A DNA stretch of 7,150 nt from Pseudomonadota bacterium. GTDB lineage: Bacteria > Pseudomonadota > Alphaproteobacteria > Rhizobiales > Rhizobiaceae. Made by a program: the position numbers and the translations under genes. Below the pieces are notes generated by a model. That model was not told where the DNA came from. It saw nothing but the letters and a program-made list of their open reading frames with translations, and did no database searches. Below are positions 1 through 5,504 of this stretch, in pieces (position 1 is the stretch's first letter; every line of letters starts with the position of its first letter). The DNA lies in assembly GCA_023428515.1 (NCBI GenBank), contig JAEYXI010000378.1:1-7150 (forward strand), in the 5' to 3' direction.

Positions 1-1
1 G

Positions 2-835
2 CTGGCCGAGGCGCGCGCCCTCTACGGGCGCATGATGGCTGCGGCCAGCGGCTCCAGCGATCCTCGCATTGGCCAGGTCTTCGAGACCGTCCCACGCGAA
101 AATTTCTTGCGGCCAGGCCCCTGGCACGTGCTGGTCGCGCAGCACTATCTCGAGACGCCAAGCGCAGACCCCGCCCACCTCTATCAGAATGCCCTGGTTG
201 CCATCGATCCGAAGCGCGGCATCAACAATGGCGAGCCGTTCCTGCATGCGGCCTGGATGGGAGCCGTTGCGCCGAAGCCCGGCGAGACCGTGATCCATAT
301 CGGCGCCGGCGGCGGCTACTACACGGCAGCGCTTGCCCTGCTGGTGAAGCCCGGCAAGGTTATCGCCTATGAGATCGAGGAGGAACTGGCCGAGATGGCA
401 AGGCGGAACCTCGAGCCTTATCCGAATGTGACGCTGATCCACGGCGACGCAGTGAAGGCAAGGCTGAGGCGTGCGGACATCATTTATGTGAATGCCGGCG
501 TGATTACTCCGCCGGTCCGCTGGCGGAAGGCGCTGAAGCGCGGCGGCCGCATGATCTTTCCGTGGCGGCCGGCGCATGAGATCGGGCTTGCGGTGCTCGC
601 CACGCGCCGCCGCGCCGGATACGCGATGCGGATCGTCGGCGGCTCCTGGTTCATCCCGTGCATCGGCGCGTCGGACGAAGGGCTGAGCGTCAGGGCGCCA
701 AACCTGCGAGCGGCGAGGGGATCGCAACAGATCGTGCTGACAGCCGAACGCGCTCCCGACGACAGTGCGACTGCGATCTATCCGGAGGTGTGGTTTTCGT
801 CTGAGGCGGTTAAGGGCAGTGAACCCCAAGCGTGA
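2..835 (+). CDS. Protein-L-isoaspartate O-methyltransferase-like SAM-dependent methyltransferase, 5' partial
   Basis: The reading frame is already open at the window edge. The residues before the first ATG (position 32) continue a typical family N-terminus (a helix ending in ...VPRENFL, as in ...VPRE.F), so the true start is probably upstream. Counting from the ATG at 32, residues 86-98 form the SAM-binding loop (VIHIGAGGGYYTA) and residues 110-116 give the acidic end of the next strand (VIAYEIE). The fold and order match the PCMT family (PF01135), which methylates isoaspartate in damaged proteins using S-adenosylmethionine. One oddity: where typical PCMTs have a Ser-Gln-Pro-type active-site motif, this one reads NNGEPF (residues 65-70), so the catalytic Ser/Thr seems absent by eye alignment. 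Its substrate may therefore differ. The family assignment is fairly sure, the exact activity is not. The next gene starts 55 bp downstream on the same strand. Confidence 0.75.
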   Translation: MAEARALYGRMMAAASGSSDPRIGQVFETVPRENFLRPGPWHVLVAQHYLETPSADPAHLYQNALVAIDPKRGINNGEPFLHAAWMGAVAPKPGETVIHIGAGGGYYTAALALLVKPGKVIAYEIEEELAEMARRNLEPYPNVTLIHGDAVKARLRRADIIYVNAGVITPPVRWRKALKRGGRMIFPWRPAHEIGLAVLATRRRAGYAMRIVGGSWFIPCIGASDEGLSVRAPNLRAARGSQQIVLTAERAPDDSATAIYPEVWFSSEAVKGSEPQA

Positions 836-890
836 CAATTGGCACGGTCCGGTTAGGCGAATTCAAAGGATTGCCGGCCAAGAATTCCTT

Positions 891-1304
891 ATGGGCAAGG
901 CAAAACTGACGGGCTCTGTGGCGGACCCTGCTGCGCTGATATCGAGGAAGACCGGCGATTGGTGGCAAGACGACCGCCGGAACTGGTGCGCATATTGCGG
1001 TGTCTCGCTAGGAGAGAACACTGACGCCGGTTCCAAACGCAAAAGAACGTACGATCACGTTATCCCACGCGCCCACAAAGGGCGCCATGTCACGATACCG
1101 GCCTGCCAGCCCTGCAATGCCAACAAAGGAAAGACGGGATTGCCCGAATTCATGGTGGGCGACTATTTCTCGTCGATTCGGCAAAAGAAGAGGCCAAACC
1201 AGTGGTCGCTGCGCGATCTGTGGCTGGTGATGGCGCTGGCGGCGGTGGAGCAGGCTCGCAGCAACGCGGAAGCATGGCCGGCTGTCCCAATAGACCGCGA
1301 TTGA
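891..1304 (+). CDS. Small HNH endonuclease
   Basis: This 137-residue protein carries a compact zinc-bound HNH nuclease domain in the middle: CAYC (C33, C36), then YDHVIPR with the motif histidine at D55-H56, then CQPCNANKG (C72, C75, N76, K79). These are the two CxxC metal pairs and the DH and N positions of the HNH family (PF01844), expected to nick or cut DNA with a divalent metal. The C-terminal part (from about residue 86) is helical with several Trp and basic residues and has no recognised domain. The frame is open back to 765; I chose the ATG at 891, after which the family-like sequence begins. A GTG at 819 is possible, and the ribosome binding site is weak (AAGGA at 866-870 is rather far). 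No methyltransferase, integrase or phage gene adjoins it, so its role (standalone restriction, repair or remnant of a mobile nuclease) cannot be told. Confidence 0.75.
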   Translation: MGKAKLTGSVADPAALISRKTGDWWQDDRRNWCAYCGVSLGENTDAGSKRKRTYDHVIPRAHKGRHVTIPACQPCNANKGKTGLPEFMVGDYFSSIRQKKRPNQWSLRDLWLVMALAAVEQARSNAEAWPAVPIDRD

Positions 1305-1335
1305 CCCGCAGGTCCGCCGGGGGCAATAGACTCCC

Positions 1336-1713
1336 ATGTTTCATCTCCTTCTCGTTGCCGTCGGCGGCGCCATCGGCGCGGCACTGCGCCATCTCGTCAA
1401 TCTCGGCTCGCTGAAGCTCGTCGGGCCCGGATACCCCTGGGGCACGATGACGATCAACATCGTCGGCTCCTTCACGATGGGCCTCTTCATTGGCTTGATG
1501 GCGCGCCGCGCCGGCGGTTCGGAGGAACTGCGCCTCTTCGTGGCTACGGGCATCCTCGGCGGTTTCACCACGTTTTCCGCCTTCTCGCTCGACTTCGCCG
1601 CGCTCTGGCAACGCGGCGCGGCGTTTCCGGCCCTCGGTTACGTCCTCGCCAGCGTCGTTGGCTCGCTGCTAGCCATCTTCCTCGGATTGTGGCTCGCAAG
1701 AACGGTTGGCTGA
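1336..1713 (+). CDS. crcB: Fluoride ion channel CrcB/Fluc
   Basis: This 125-residue membrane protein exports fluoride from the cytoplasm as a dual-topology dimer of the CrcB/Fluc family. Visible motifs in order are GGAIGAALRH (10-19), GTMTINIVGSF (36-46, with the conserved Asn41 and the GS turn), and GILGGFTTFSAFS (72-84), the segment that carries the central ion site and pore residues. Four hydrophobic segments fall at about 3-20, 36-56, 68-91 and 98-121, the normal count and length for the family. It starts 31 bp after the HNH gene, with a G-rich stretch at 1318-1322 as the only weak ribosome-binding candidate. No fluoride riboswitch can be recognised in that short gap, so regulation by fluoride is not evident here. 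rluC follows after 34 bp. Identification is firm. Confidence 0.95.
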   Translation: MFHLLLVAVGGAIGAALRHLVNLGSLKLVGPGYPWGTMTINIVGSFTMGLFIGLMARRAGGSEELRLFVATGILGGFTTFSAFSLDFAALWQRGAAFPALGYVLASVVGSLLAIFLGLWLARTVG

Positions 1714-1747
1714 TGCTATTGCGCCGGCTCAAGCGAGCGAACGAAGA

Positions 1748-2731
1748 ATGGCAGGCGTAGAGCAGATCAAGGTCGATGACGGCGAGGCGGGCATGCGGCT
1801 CGACCGCTGGTTCAAGGTCCATTATCCGGGCCTTGGCTTCGGCCACCTCCAGAAACTCCTGCGTTCCGGCCAGATCCGTATCGACGGCGGGCGTGCGAAG
1901 GCGGATTCGCGCGTCGAGCCCGGCCAGACGGTGCGCGTGCCGCCGCTTCCCGTCGACAAGGCGGGCGCAGGGCCGCTGACCGCAAAGACGATCCGCAATC
2001 AGGACGATGGCGACGTCCTGCGCCAGATGCTGCTTCACGAGGATCCAAAGGTCTTCGTCTTCAACAAGCCCGCCGGGCTCGCCGTCCAGGGAGGCTCCGG
2101 CGTCACGCGCAGCGTCGACTCCATGCTGGAAGCATGGCGCAGCCAGAAGGGCGAGAAGCCGCGGCTGGTGCATAGGCTCGACCGCGACACGTCCGGCGTG
2201 CTGGTCGTTGCCCGCACGCGCCTGGCGGCCATGAAGCTCGCCGAGGCGTTTCGGGCGCGCGAGACGAAGAAGACCTATTGGGCGCTGGTCAAGGGAATGC
2301 CGCCCAAGCGCGAGGACAAGATCTCGACCTGGCTGATCAAGGAGCAGACCCCTGACGGCGACCGCATGCGCATTGCAAAGCACGGCGAGAAGGGCGCCGA
2401 CCATGCGGTTTCATACTACCGCGTCGTCGAGCAGGCCGGCCAGACACTGTCGTGGCTCGAGATGGAGCCCTATACGGGGCGCACGCACCAACTGCGTGTC
2501 CACGCCGCCTATATCGGCTGCCCGATCATCGGCGATCCGAAATATTTTGAGGCTGACACCAACTGGGAGTTTCCGGGCGGTATCCAGAACAGGCTGCACC
2601 TTCACGCGCGGCGCCTCATCATCCCGCACCCTGACAAGGGCACGATCGACGTCACCGCGCCGATGCCGCCGCATATGCGCCAGAGCTGGAACCTGATCGG
2701 CTTCGACGAGGCGAACGGAGAGCAGGAGTGA
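1748..2731 (+). CDS. rluC: 23S rRNA pseudouridine synthase, RluC-type
   Basis: This 327-residue enzyme belongs to the RluA/RluC/RluD family, which converts uridines to pseudouridine in large-subunit rRNA; RluC acts at 955, 2504 and 2580 in E. coli numbering. An N-terminal S4 RNA-binding domain spans about residues 15-65 (MRLDRWFK...LQKLLRSGQIRIDG). The catalytic motif HRLDRDTSG is at 142-150 with the nucleophilic Asp145, preceded by the NKPAGLAVQGG segment (106-116). RTHQLRVH at 245-252 is the second conserved family motif. The S4 domain and the triple-glycine 'AVQGG' point to RluC rather than RluA. The frame opens at a TTG (1706) inside crcB, but the ATG at 1748 gives the expected N-terminus. 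The stop overlaps the next gene's GTG by 4 bases, implying translational coupling. Confidence 0.92.
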   Translation: MAGVEQIKVDDGEAGMRLDRWFKVHYPGLGFGHLQKLLRSGQIRIDGGRAKADSRVEPGQTVRVPPLPVDKAGAGPLTAKTIRNQDDGDVLRQMLLHEDPKVFVFNKPAGLAVQGGSGVTRSVDSMLEAWRSQKGEKPRLVHRLDRDTSGVLVVARTRLAAMKLAEAFRARETKKTYWALVKGMPPKREDKISTWLIKEQTPDGDRMRIAKHGEKGADHAVSYYRVVEQAGQTLSWLEMEPYTGRTHQLRVHAAYIGCPIIGDPKYFEADTNWEFPGGIQNRLHLHARRLIIPHPDKGTIDVTAPMPPHMRQSWNLIGFDEANGEQE

Positions 2732-3651
2732 GCTCGGTTTTCGCCCTGGATCGTCGTGACGCGATCGACGGTCTCGCCGTCGCGTTGATGATCCTCCTGA
2801 CCGTCTCGTGGGGGCTGAACGGCGTTGCGGCAAAGCTCACCAACACCGGCTATAGCCCGGTCTTTCTGGCGGTGGTGCGCTCTGCGCTGGGCGGCCTGCT
2901 GGTTTTTCTCTGGTGTCGATGGCGGGATATCCGCCTGTTCGAGCACGACGGCACGCTATGGGTCGGCCTGCTTGCCGGAGCGCTGTTCGGCCTTGAATTC
3001 CTGCTGATCTTCATCGGGCTGGACTACACGTCGGTGGCGAGAAGCGCGCTGCTCGTCAACACCATGCCGTTCTGGACGCTGTTGGCCGGCCATTTCCTTC
3101 TCGGCGAGAGGATTTCGGGACGCAAGCTCGCCGGCCTGGTGCTTGCCTTCTGTGGTCTGATTCTGATCTTCTCCGACAAGCTCAGCCTGCCCGGTCCGGA
3201 TGCGTTCTTCGGCGACCTGCTGAGCCTCGGCGCCGGCCTTGCCTGGGCTGCCACGATGATCGTGATCAAGGGCACGCGCCTTGTGCACATCGCGGCCGAG
3301 AAGCTGCTTCTTTATCAACTGCTCGGCGCAGCCGTCCTGTCGGCGTTCGCTCTCCCTATCGGCGGGCCGCTGATCCGCGACGGCAATGCGGTCGCCACTT
3401 GGGCGCTGCTCTTCCAGGCCGTCTATATCGTGGCCATCACCTATGTGCTCTGGTTCTGGCTGGTCCAGCGCTATCCGGCATCGGGCCTGTCGAGCTTCAC
3501 CTTCCTGACTCCGGTTTTCGGCGTCCTCTTCGGCGGGCTTCTGCTTGGCGAACCGCTCGGAGCCACTATCTTCCTTGCATTGGGACTGATCGTGGGCGGG
3601 CTTGTGCTGGTCAACCGCTCGCCAAGGCGGCCGATTTCAGTGGAACAGTGA
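2728..3651 (+). CDS. EamA/DMT-family permease
   Basis: This 307-residue inner-membrane protein has about ten hydrophobic helices arranged as two EamA repeats (PF00892), roughly residues 18-142 and 163-299. Hallmarks are the helix ending ...SWGLNGVAAK in repeat one, the ARSALLVNTMPFWTLLAGHFLLGERISGRKL region, and the matching GLSSFTFLTPVFGVLFGGLLLGEPLG in repeat two; the short TM-proline helix followed by LLGE is typical of the drug/metabolite transporter superfamily. Substrates in the family include amino acids, nucleosides and small metabolites, and nothing here tells which. The GTG start at 2728 overlaps the rluC stop (GTGA) and is preceded by an AGGAG at 2723-2727; an in-frame ATG at 2788 would remove part of the first helix. 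Its stop overlaps the following ATG by one base, so it sits inside a coupled operon with rRNA-modification and ATPase-assembly genes, probably by position only. Confidence 0.88.
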   Translation: MSSVFALDRRDAIDGLAVALMILLTVSWGLNGVAAKLTNTGYSPVFLAVVRSALGGLLVFLWCRWRDIRLFEHDGTLWVGLLAGALFGLEFLLIFIGLDYTSVARSALLVNTMPFWTLLAGHFLLGERISGRKLAGLVLAFCGLILIFSDKLSLPGPDAFFGDLLSLGAGLAWAATMIVIKGTRLVHIAAEKLLLYQLLGAAVLSAFALPIGGPLIRDGNAVATWALLFQAVYIVAITYVLWFWLVQRYPASGLSSFTFLTPVFGVLFGGLLLGEPLGATIFLALGLIVGGLVLVNRSPRRPISVEQ

Positions 3652-4442
3652 TGCGTGATATTCTGAACGATCTCGAAGCCGGCAGGGCGCTTTCCGACCC
3701 CGATCCGATCCGCCGCGCGCAGATCCAGATGCGCACGCCGCTGCCGAAACGCTTCTACAGGGAGGTGGGTGTCGCGGAAGGCGAGGGCGGTTTCGTGGTC
3801 CATCTGGATGGCAAGGCGGTCAAGACGCCGGGCAAGGCTTTGCTGGTGCTCCCAACCGAAAGCGCGGCTCAGCTAGTTGCGAAGGAATTCGCCGCGCAAG
3901 GCGAGACGCTGGATCTTGCGTCCATGCCGGTCTACCGGCTGGCCAACACGGCGATCGACGGCGTCTCAAACGATCCGCAGGCGGTGATCGAGGATATCCT
4001 GCGCTTTTCTTCGTCCGACCTGCTTTGCTATCGCGCGGAGGGGCCTGACACTCTAGTACGCCGCCAGAACGAGGCGTGGGATCCGGTGCTCGACTGGGCG
4101 AGGGCGACGCTCGGCGCCCGCCTGTTGCTTGCCGAGGGCGTTATCCATGTCGAACAGCCCAGAGAGGCGGTCGCTGCCATTGGCGTTCACCTCAACCAGC
4201 GTGCCGAGCCGCTCAGGCTTGCAGCGCTGCATGTGATGACGACGCTGACGGGCTCGGCGCTATTGGCGCTTTCAGTGGATTTCGGAGAACTCGACGCCGA
4301 GACCGCCTGGAACGCCGCGCATGTCGACGAGGACTTCCAGGCCGAGCAGTGGGGCCAGGATTCCGAGGCGCTCGCCCGCCGCGCACATCGCAAGCGCGAC
4401 ATGATGGCCGCAGCCGCGCTGATCGAGGCTATCAAGGTCTGA
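3651..4442 (+). CDS. ATP12-family F1-ATPase assembly chaperone
   Basis: This 263-residue protein belongs to the ATP12 family (PF07542), which in mitochondria and alphaproteobacteria binds the F1 alpha subunit during ATP synthase assembly in the cytoplasm or matrix. Recognisable stretches are KRFYREV (33-39), LDGKAVKTPGK (52-62), MPVYRLANTAID (92-103), DLLCYRA (123-129), WDPVLDWA (143-150) and the acidic HVDEDFQAEQWGQD (224-237) near the C-terminus, all at family-like places and total length. The frame stays open upstream to 3399, but that part lies entirely inside the permease gene; the ATG at 3651 shares one base with the permease stop (TGATG), which fixes the start and suggests translational reinitiation. 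In related rhizobia this gene usually follows rluC with a HAD-type hydrolase gene between; here the permease occupies that place (recalled, not checked). Confidence 0.9.
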   Translation: MRDILNDLEAGRALSDPDPIRRAQIQMRTPLPKRFYREVGVAEGEGGFVVHLDGKAVKTPGKALLVLPTESAAQLVAKEFAAQGETLDLASMPVYRLANTAIDGVSNDPQAVIEDILRFSSSDLLCYRAEGPDTLVRRQNEAWDPVLDWARATLGARLLLAEGVIHVEQPREAVAAIGVHLNQRAEPLRLAALHVMTTLTGSALLALSVDFGELDAETAWNAAHVDEDFQAEQWGQDSEALARRAHRKRDMMAAAALIEAIKV

Positions 4443-4461
4443 AGTCGGCCGCTATTCGCTG

Positions 4462-4492
4462 TTGACCTTCCATTTGGTGGAACCCCTACAAC
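4462..4492 (+). promoter_or_regulatory. Candidate CueR/HmrR-type (MerR family) copper-responsive promoter
   Basis: A -35 element TTGACC (4462-4467) and a -10-like TACAAC (4487-4492) are separated by 19 bp, the long spacer characteristic of promoters that need a MerR-family activator to realign them. Within the spacer the arm ACCTTCC (4465-4471) faces GGAACCC (4479-4485) across 7 bp; the inner TTCC/GGAA part is symmetric, the outer right arm is not. The left half matches the known CueR operator half site ACCTTCC. The expected transcription start near 4499 leaves a leader of about 56 bases before the DUF305 gene. The dyad is imperfect and no regulator gene is in the window, so this is a good candidate rather than proof. 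Confidence 0.55.
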
Positions 4493-4554
4493 CATCTTCG
4501 CCTATGGCGCAAATGGGCAGGTTGATAACCAAAAATGCGAAGGATTATAAAAGG

Positions 4555-4941
4555 ATGAAACGGCTTATTCATGTAGTTCCGATTGCTGCGCTCGTCACGG
4601 CCGGATCGATGATGATCGGAGTGGCCGCTGAACTGTCAGCAGGATCGAAGGCATTGGAAGCCGCCAACGCTGCGATGCACCAAGCCATGGCCGTGGAAAT
4701 GACCGGCGATGTCGATGTCGATTTCATGCGTGCGATGATCCCGCATCATGAGGGCGCGGTGGAGATGGCGAAGATCGTCATCGAGAACGGCAAGGATCCG
4801 GAGGTTCGCAAACTCGCCGAGGATATCATCAAGGCACAGGAGGCCGAAATCGCCTTCATGAAGGGATGGCTGGAGCGCAACGGCGCGGGCGAGGGCAAAG
4901 CAGCGGGCGAAGGAGCCACGATGGACCACGGCGCGCACTAG
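4555..4941 (+). CDS. Secreted DUF305-domain protein (possible periplasmic copper binder)
   Basis: This 128-residue protein begins with a signal peptide: MKRLIH, a hydrophobic core to about residue 23, and a likely signal peptidase I cut after VAA (23-25). The mature part is a DUF305 domain (PF03713), a helical ferritin-like fold, with the family core DFMRAMIPHHEGAVEMAK at 56-73; the His pair is H64-H65. The tail has Met and His again (ATMDHGAH, 121-128). Several DUF305 proteins are linked to copper binding or tolerance, and the Met/His-rich surface and the upstream CueR-like promoter fit that here, though metal binding is inferred. The frame is open from 4462, but the ATG at 4555 is chosen because it has a good ribosome binding site (GAAGGA, 4539-4544) and starts the signal peptide exactly. 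The gene lies 112 bp after the ATP12-family gene and ends in its own terminator. Confidence 0.87.
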   Translation: MKRLIHVVPIAALVTAGSMMIGVAAELSAGSKALEAANAAMHQAMAVEMTGDVDVDFMRAMIPHHEGAVEMAKIVIENGKDPEVRKLAEDIIKAQEAEIAFMKGWLERNGAGEGKAAGEGATMDHGAH

Positions 4942-4951
4942 CCGCCGGCTC

Positions 4952-4992
4952 AAACAACAAAGGCCCCGTCAAGCGCGGGGCCTTTGTTGTTT
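4952..4992. terminator. Symmetric (bidirectional) intrinsic terminator between the DUF305 gene and gstI
   Basis: A perfect 17-bp inverted repeat (4952-4968 with 4976-4992) closes a 7-base loop. The stem has a CCCCG/CGGGG core near the loop and an A-rich left arm that gives a U-rich right arm (TTTGTTGTTT). Read from either strand it yields a G+C hairpin followed by U-rich sequence, so it can end both the DUF305 transcript and the convergent gstI transcript, whose stop codon lies 12 bp away. Confidence 0.9.
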
Positions 4993-5004
4993 GCTGATGG
5001 TCGT

Positions 5005-5202
5005 TCAGTTCTTGCGAGAACTGGAAGCACTCTCGATCGCGTCCTGATGATACCACGCGGTCTCCGGTGCGATCTTGAGCTTGCGAAGAGCCCGCACCTC
5101 TGCCGCGAATTTAGCCTTGGCGCTCAAAAAAGAGGCAGTTCGGCGGCCGCCGGCAGGAAAGGCCAAGATTTGTGCCGACGGGCGATTTGTATTCGCATCC
5201 AT
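5005..5202 (-). CDS. gstI: DUF2735 protein, probable GstI-type inhibitor of glutamine synthetase II
   Basis: This 65-residue protein is transcribed away from glnII, 302 bp from it. Its N-terminal half contains SAQILAFPAGGRR (9-21), like the S-A-x-I-x-x-F-P-x-G-G-R signature of the DUF2735 family (PF10931), and its C-terminal half ends in a short conserved AWYHQDAIESA (49-59). In Rhizobium leguminosarum the gene at this divergent position, gstI (63 codons), encodes a small protein that lowers GlnII expression after transcription and so limits ammonium assimilation; it is made when nitrogen is plentiful and repressed through NtrC. The match of size, motif, orientation and neighbour supports the name; the function here is inferred. 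The start ATG (5202-5200) has only a weak upstream GGGA. The protein is basic and lacks a signal peptide or membrane segment, so it should be cytoplasmic. Confidence 0.82.
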   Translation of the reverse strand: MDANTNRPSAQILAFPAGGRRTASFLSAKAKFAAEVRALRKLKIAPETAWYHQDAIESASSSRKN

Positions 5203-5249
5203 TGTCGGAATCCCGTTCTCGTCTTTCGTCGTCGATTCAACTACTACTC

Positions 5250-5278
5250 AAGATATTGGTTGCAAGAGCTTTAGGCAA
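5250..5278 (-). promoter_or_regulatory. Candidate sigma-70-type promoter for gstI (proximal option)
   Basis: Read on the minus strand, TTGCCT (5278-5273) and TATCTT (5255-5250) are 17 bp apart, each matching four of six consensus bases. Transcription would start near 5243, about 41 bases ahead of the gstI ATG. The surrounding DNA is clearly A+T-richer than the rest of the window. It is one of two options and rests on a weak match only. Confidence 0.3.
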
Positions 5279-5291
5279 GATGCCTATAAAA

Positions 5292-5320
5292 ATATCAGTA
5301 TTTGCACAGTAATTGTGCAA
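5292..5320 (-). promoter_or_regulatory. Candidate gstI promoter overlapping the NtrC site (distal option)
   Basis: On the minus strand TTGCAC (5320-5315) and TGATAT (5297-5292) are 17 bp apart, and the -35 hexamer is half of the NtrC palindrome. The hexamers are poor (about three of six each), but the position would let bound NtrC block gstI directly, which is the known direction of control in R. leguminosarum. This is positional inference. Confidence 0.25.
5302..5320. promoter_or_regulatory. NtrC binding site (enhancer of glnII)
   Basis: TTGCACA and TGTGCAA form a perfect 7-bp inverted repeat around a 5-base spacer. It contains TGCAC-N7-GTGCA, the NtrC (NRI) consensus as at E. coli glnA. 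Its centre (about 5311) lies 124 bp upstream of the predicted glnII transcription start, a normal distance for an enhancer that activates sigma-54 polymerase by looping, and it is in the shared gstI-glnII regulatory region. A second, weaker site could not be found with confidence. Confidence 0.85.
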
Positions 5321-5408
5321 TCTACTGTAGTGCCGACCCAGATAGCACCCCGTCGACGCGTCGGACGCGATGCCCCGTCTCCATGGGCTCGCACCGCCAG
5401 CCACCACG

Positions 5409-5423
5409 TGGCACACGACTTGC
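5409..5423 (+). promoter_or_regulatory. Sigma-54 (RpoN) promoter of glnII
   Basis: TGGCACACGACTTGC matches the sigma-54 consensus TGGCAC-N5-TTGC at every fixed position, with GG at 5410-5411 (-24) and GC at 5422-5423 (-12) at the required spacing. The start of transcription is predicted near 5435, giving a leader of about 70 bases. Together with the upstream NtrC palindrome this makes glnII a nitrogen-limitation gene. Confidence 0.93.
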
Positions 5424-5440
5424 TTAACGCTTATTGGCTG

Positions 5441-5473
5441 CGGCCGTTCCCGGCCGAAAGCGCCCGCAAGGGC
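5441..5473 (+). other. Two small hairpins in the glnII mRNA leader
   Basis: The first hairpin has a 6-bp stem CGGCCG/CGGCCG (5441-5446 with 5451-5456) and a TTCC loop, and starts about six bases after the predicted transcript start. The second is GCCC-GCAA-GGGC (5462-5473), a 4-bp stem with a GNRA-type tetraloop. Both precede the ribosome binding site (GAGGT, 5496-5500) without covering it. They could stabilise the message or be the place where GstI-type control acts; the pairing is seen, any role is inference. Confidence 0.45.
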
Positions 5474-5504
5474 TCTGTTGCACTATCGCTGACGTGAGGT
5501 CGAA

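Noticed and set aside
1305..1335. Possible fluoride riboswitch ahead of crcB
   Set aside because: The gap to the HNH gene is only 31 bases and lacks the conserved pseudoknot elements; too short for the aptamer unless it overlaps the upstream gene, where I could not recognise it.
1565..2404. Long minus-strand open frame (279 codons) opposite crcB and rluC
   Set aside because: Shadow of third-position G/C bias in two well-identified plus-strand genes; composition is Arg/Ala/Leu-rich without domains.
3399..3650. N-terminal extension of the ATP12-family protein
   Set aside because: These 84 codons lie wholly inside the permease gene in another frame and do not resemble the family; the ATG at 3651 is the natural start.
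4462..4554. Longer N-terminus for the DUF305 protein from 4462
   Set aside because: It would start within the promoter -35 element, bury the signal peptide internally, and ignore the good ribosome binding site at 4539-4544.
5330..5348. Second NtrC site formed by GTGC (5330-5333) and GCAC (5345-5348)
   Set aside because: The half sites face the wrong way and the spacing does not fit TGCAC-N7-GTGCA.
5354..5363. Palindrome CGACGCGTCG between the NtrC site and the sigma-54 promoter
   Set aside because: A 10-bp G+C palindrome is not rare in such DNA and matches no regulator site I know; it is not an IHF site, which would be A+T-rich.
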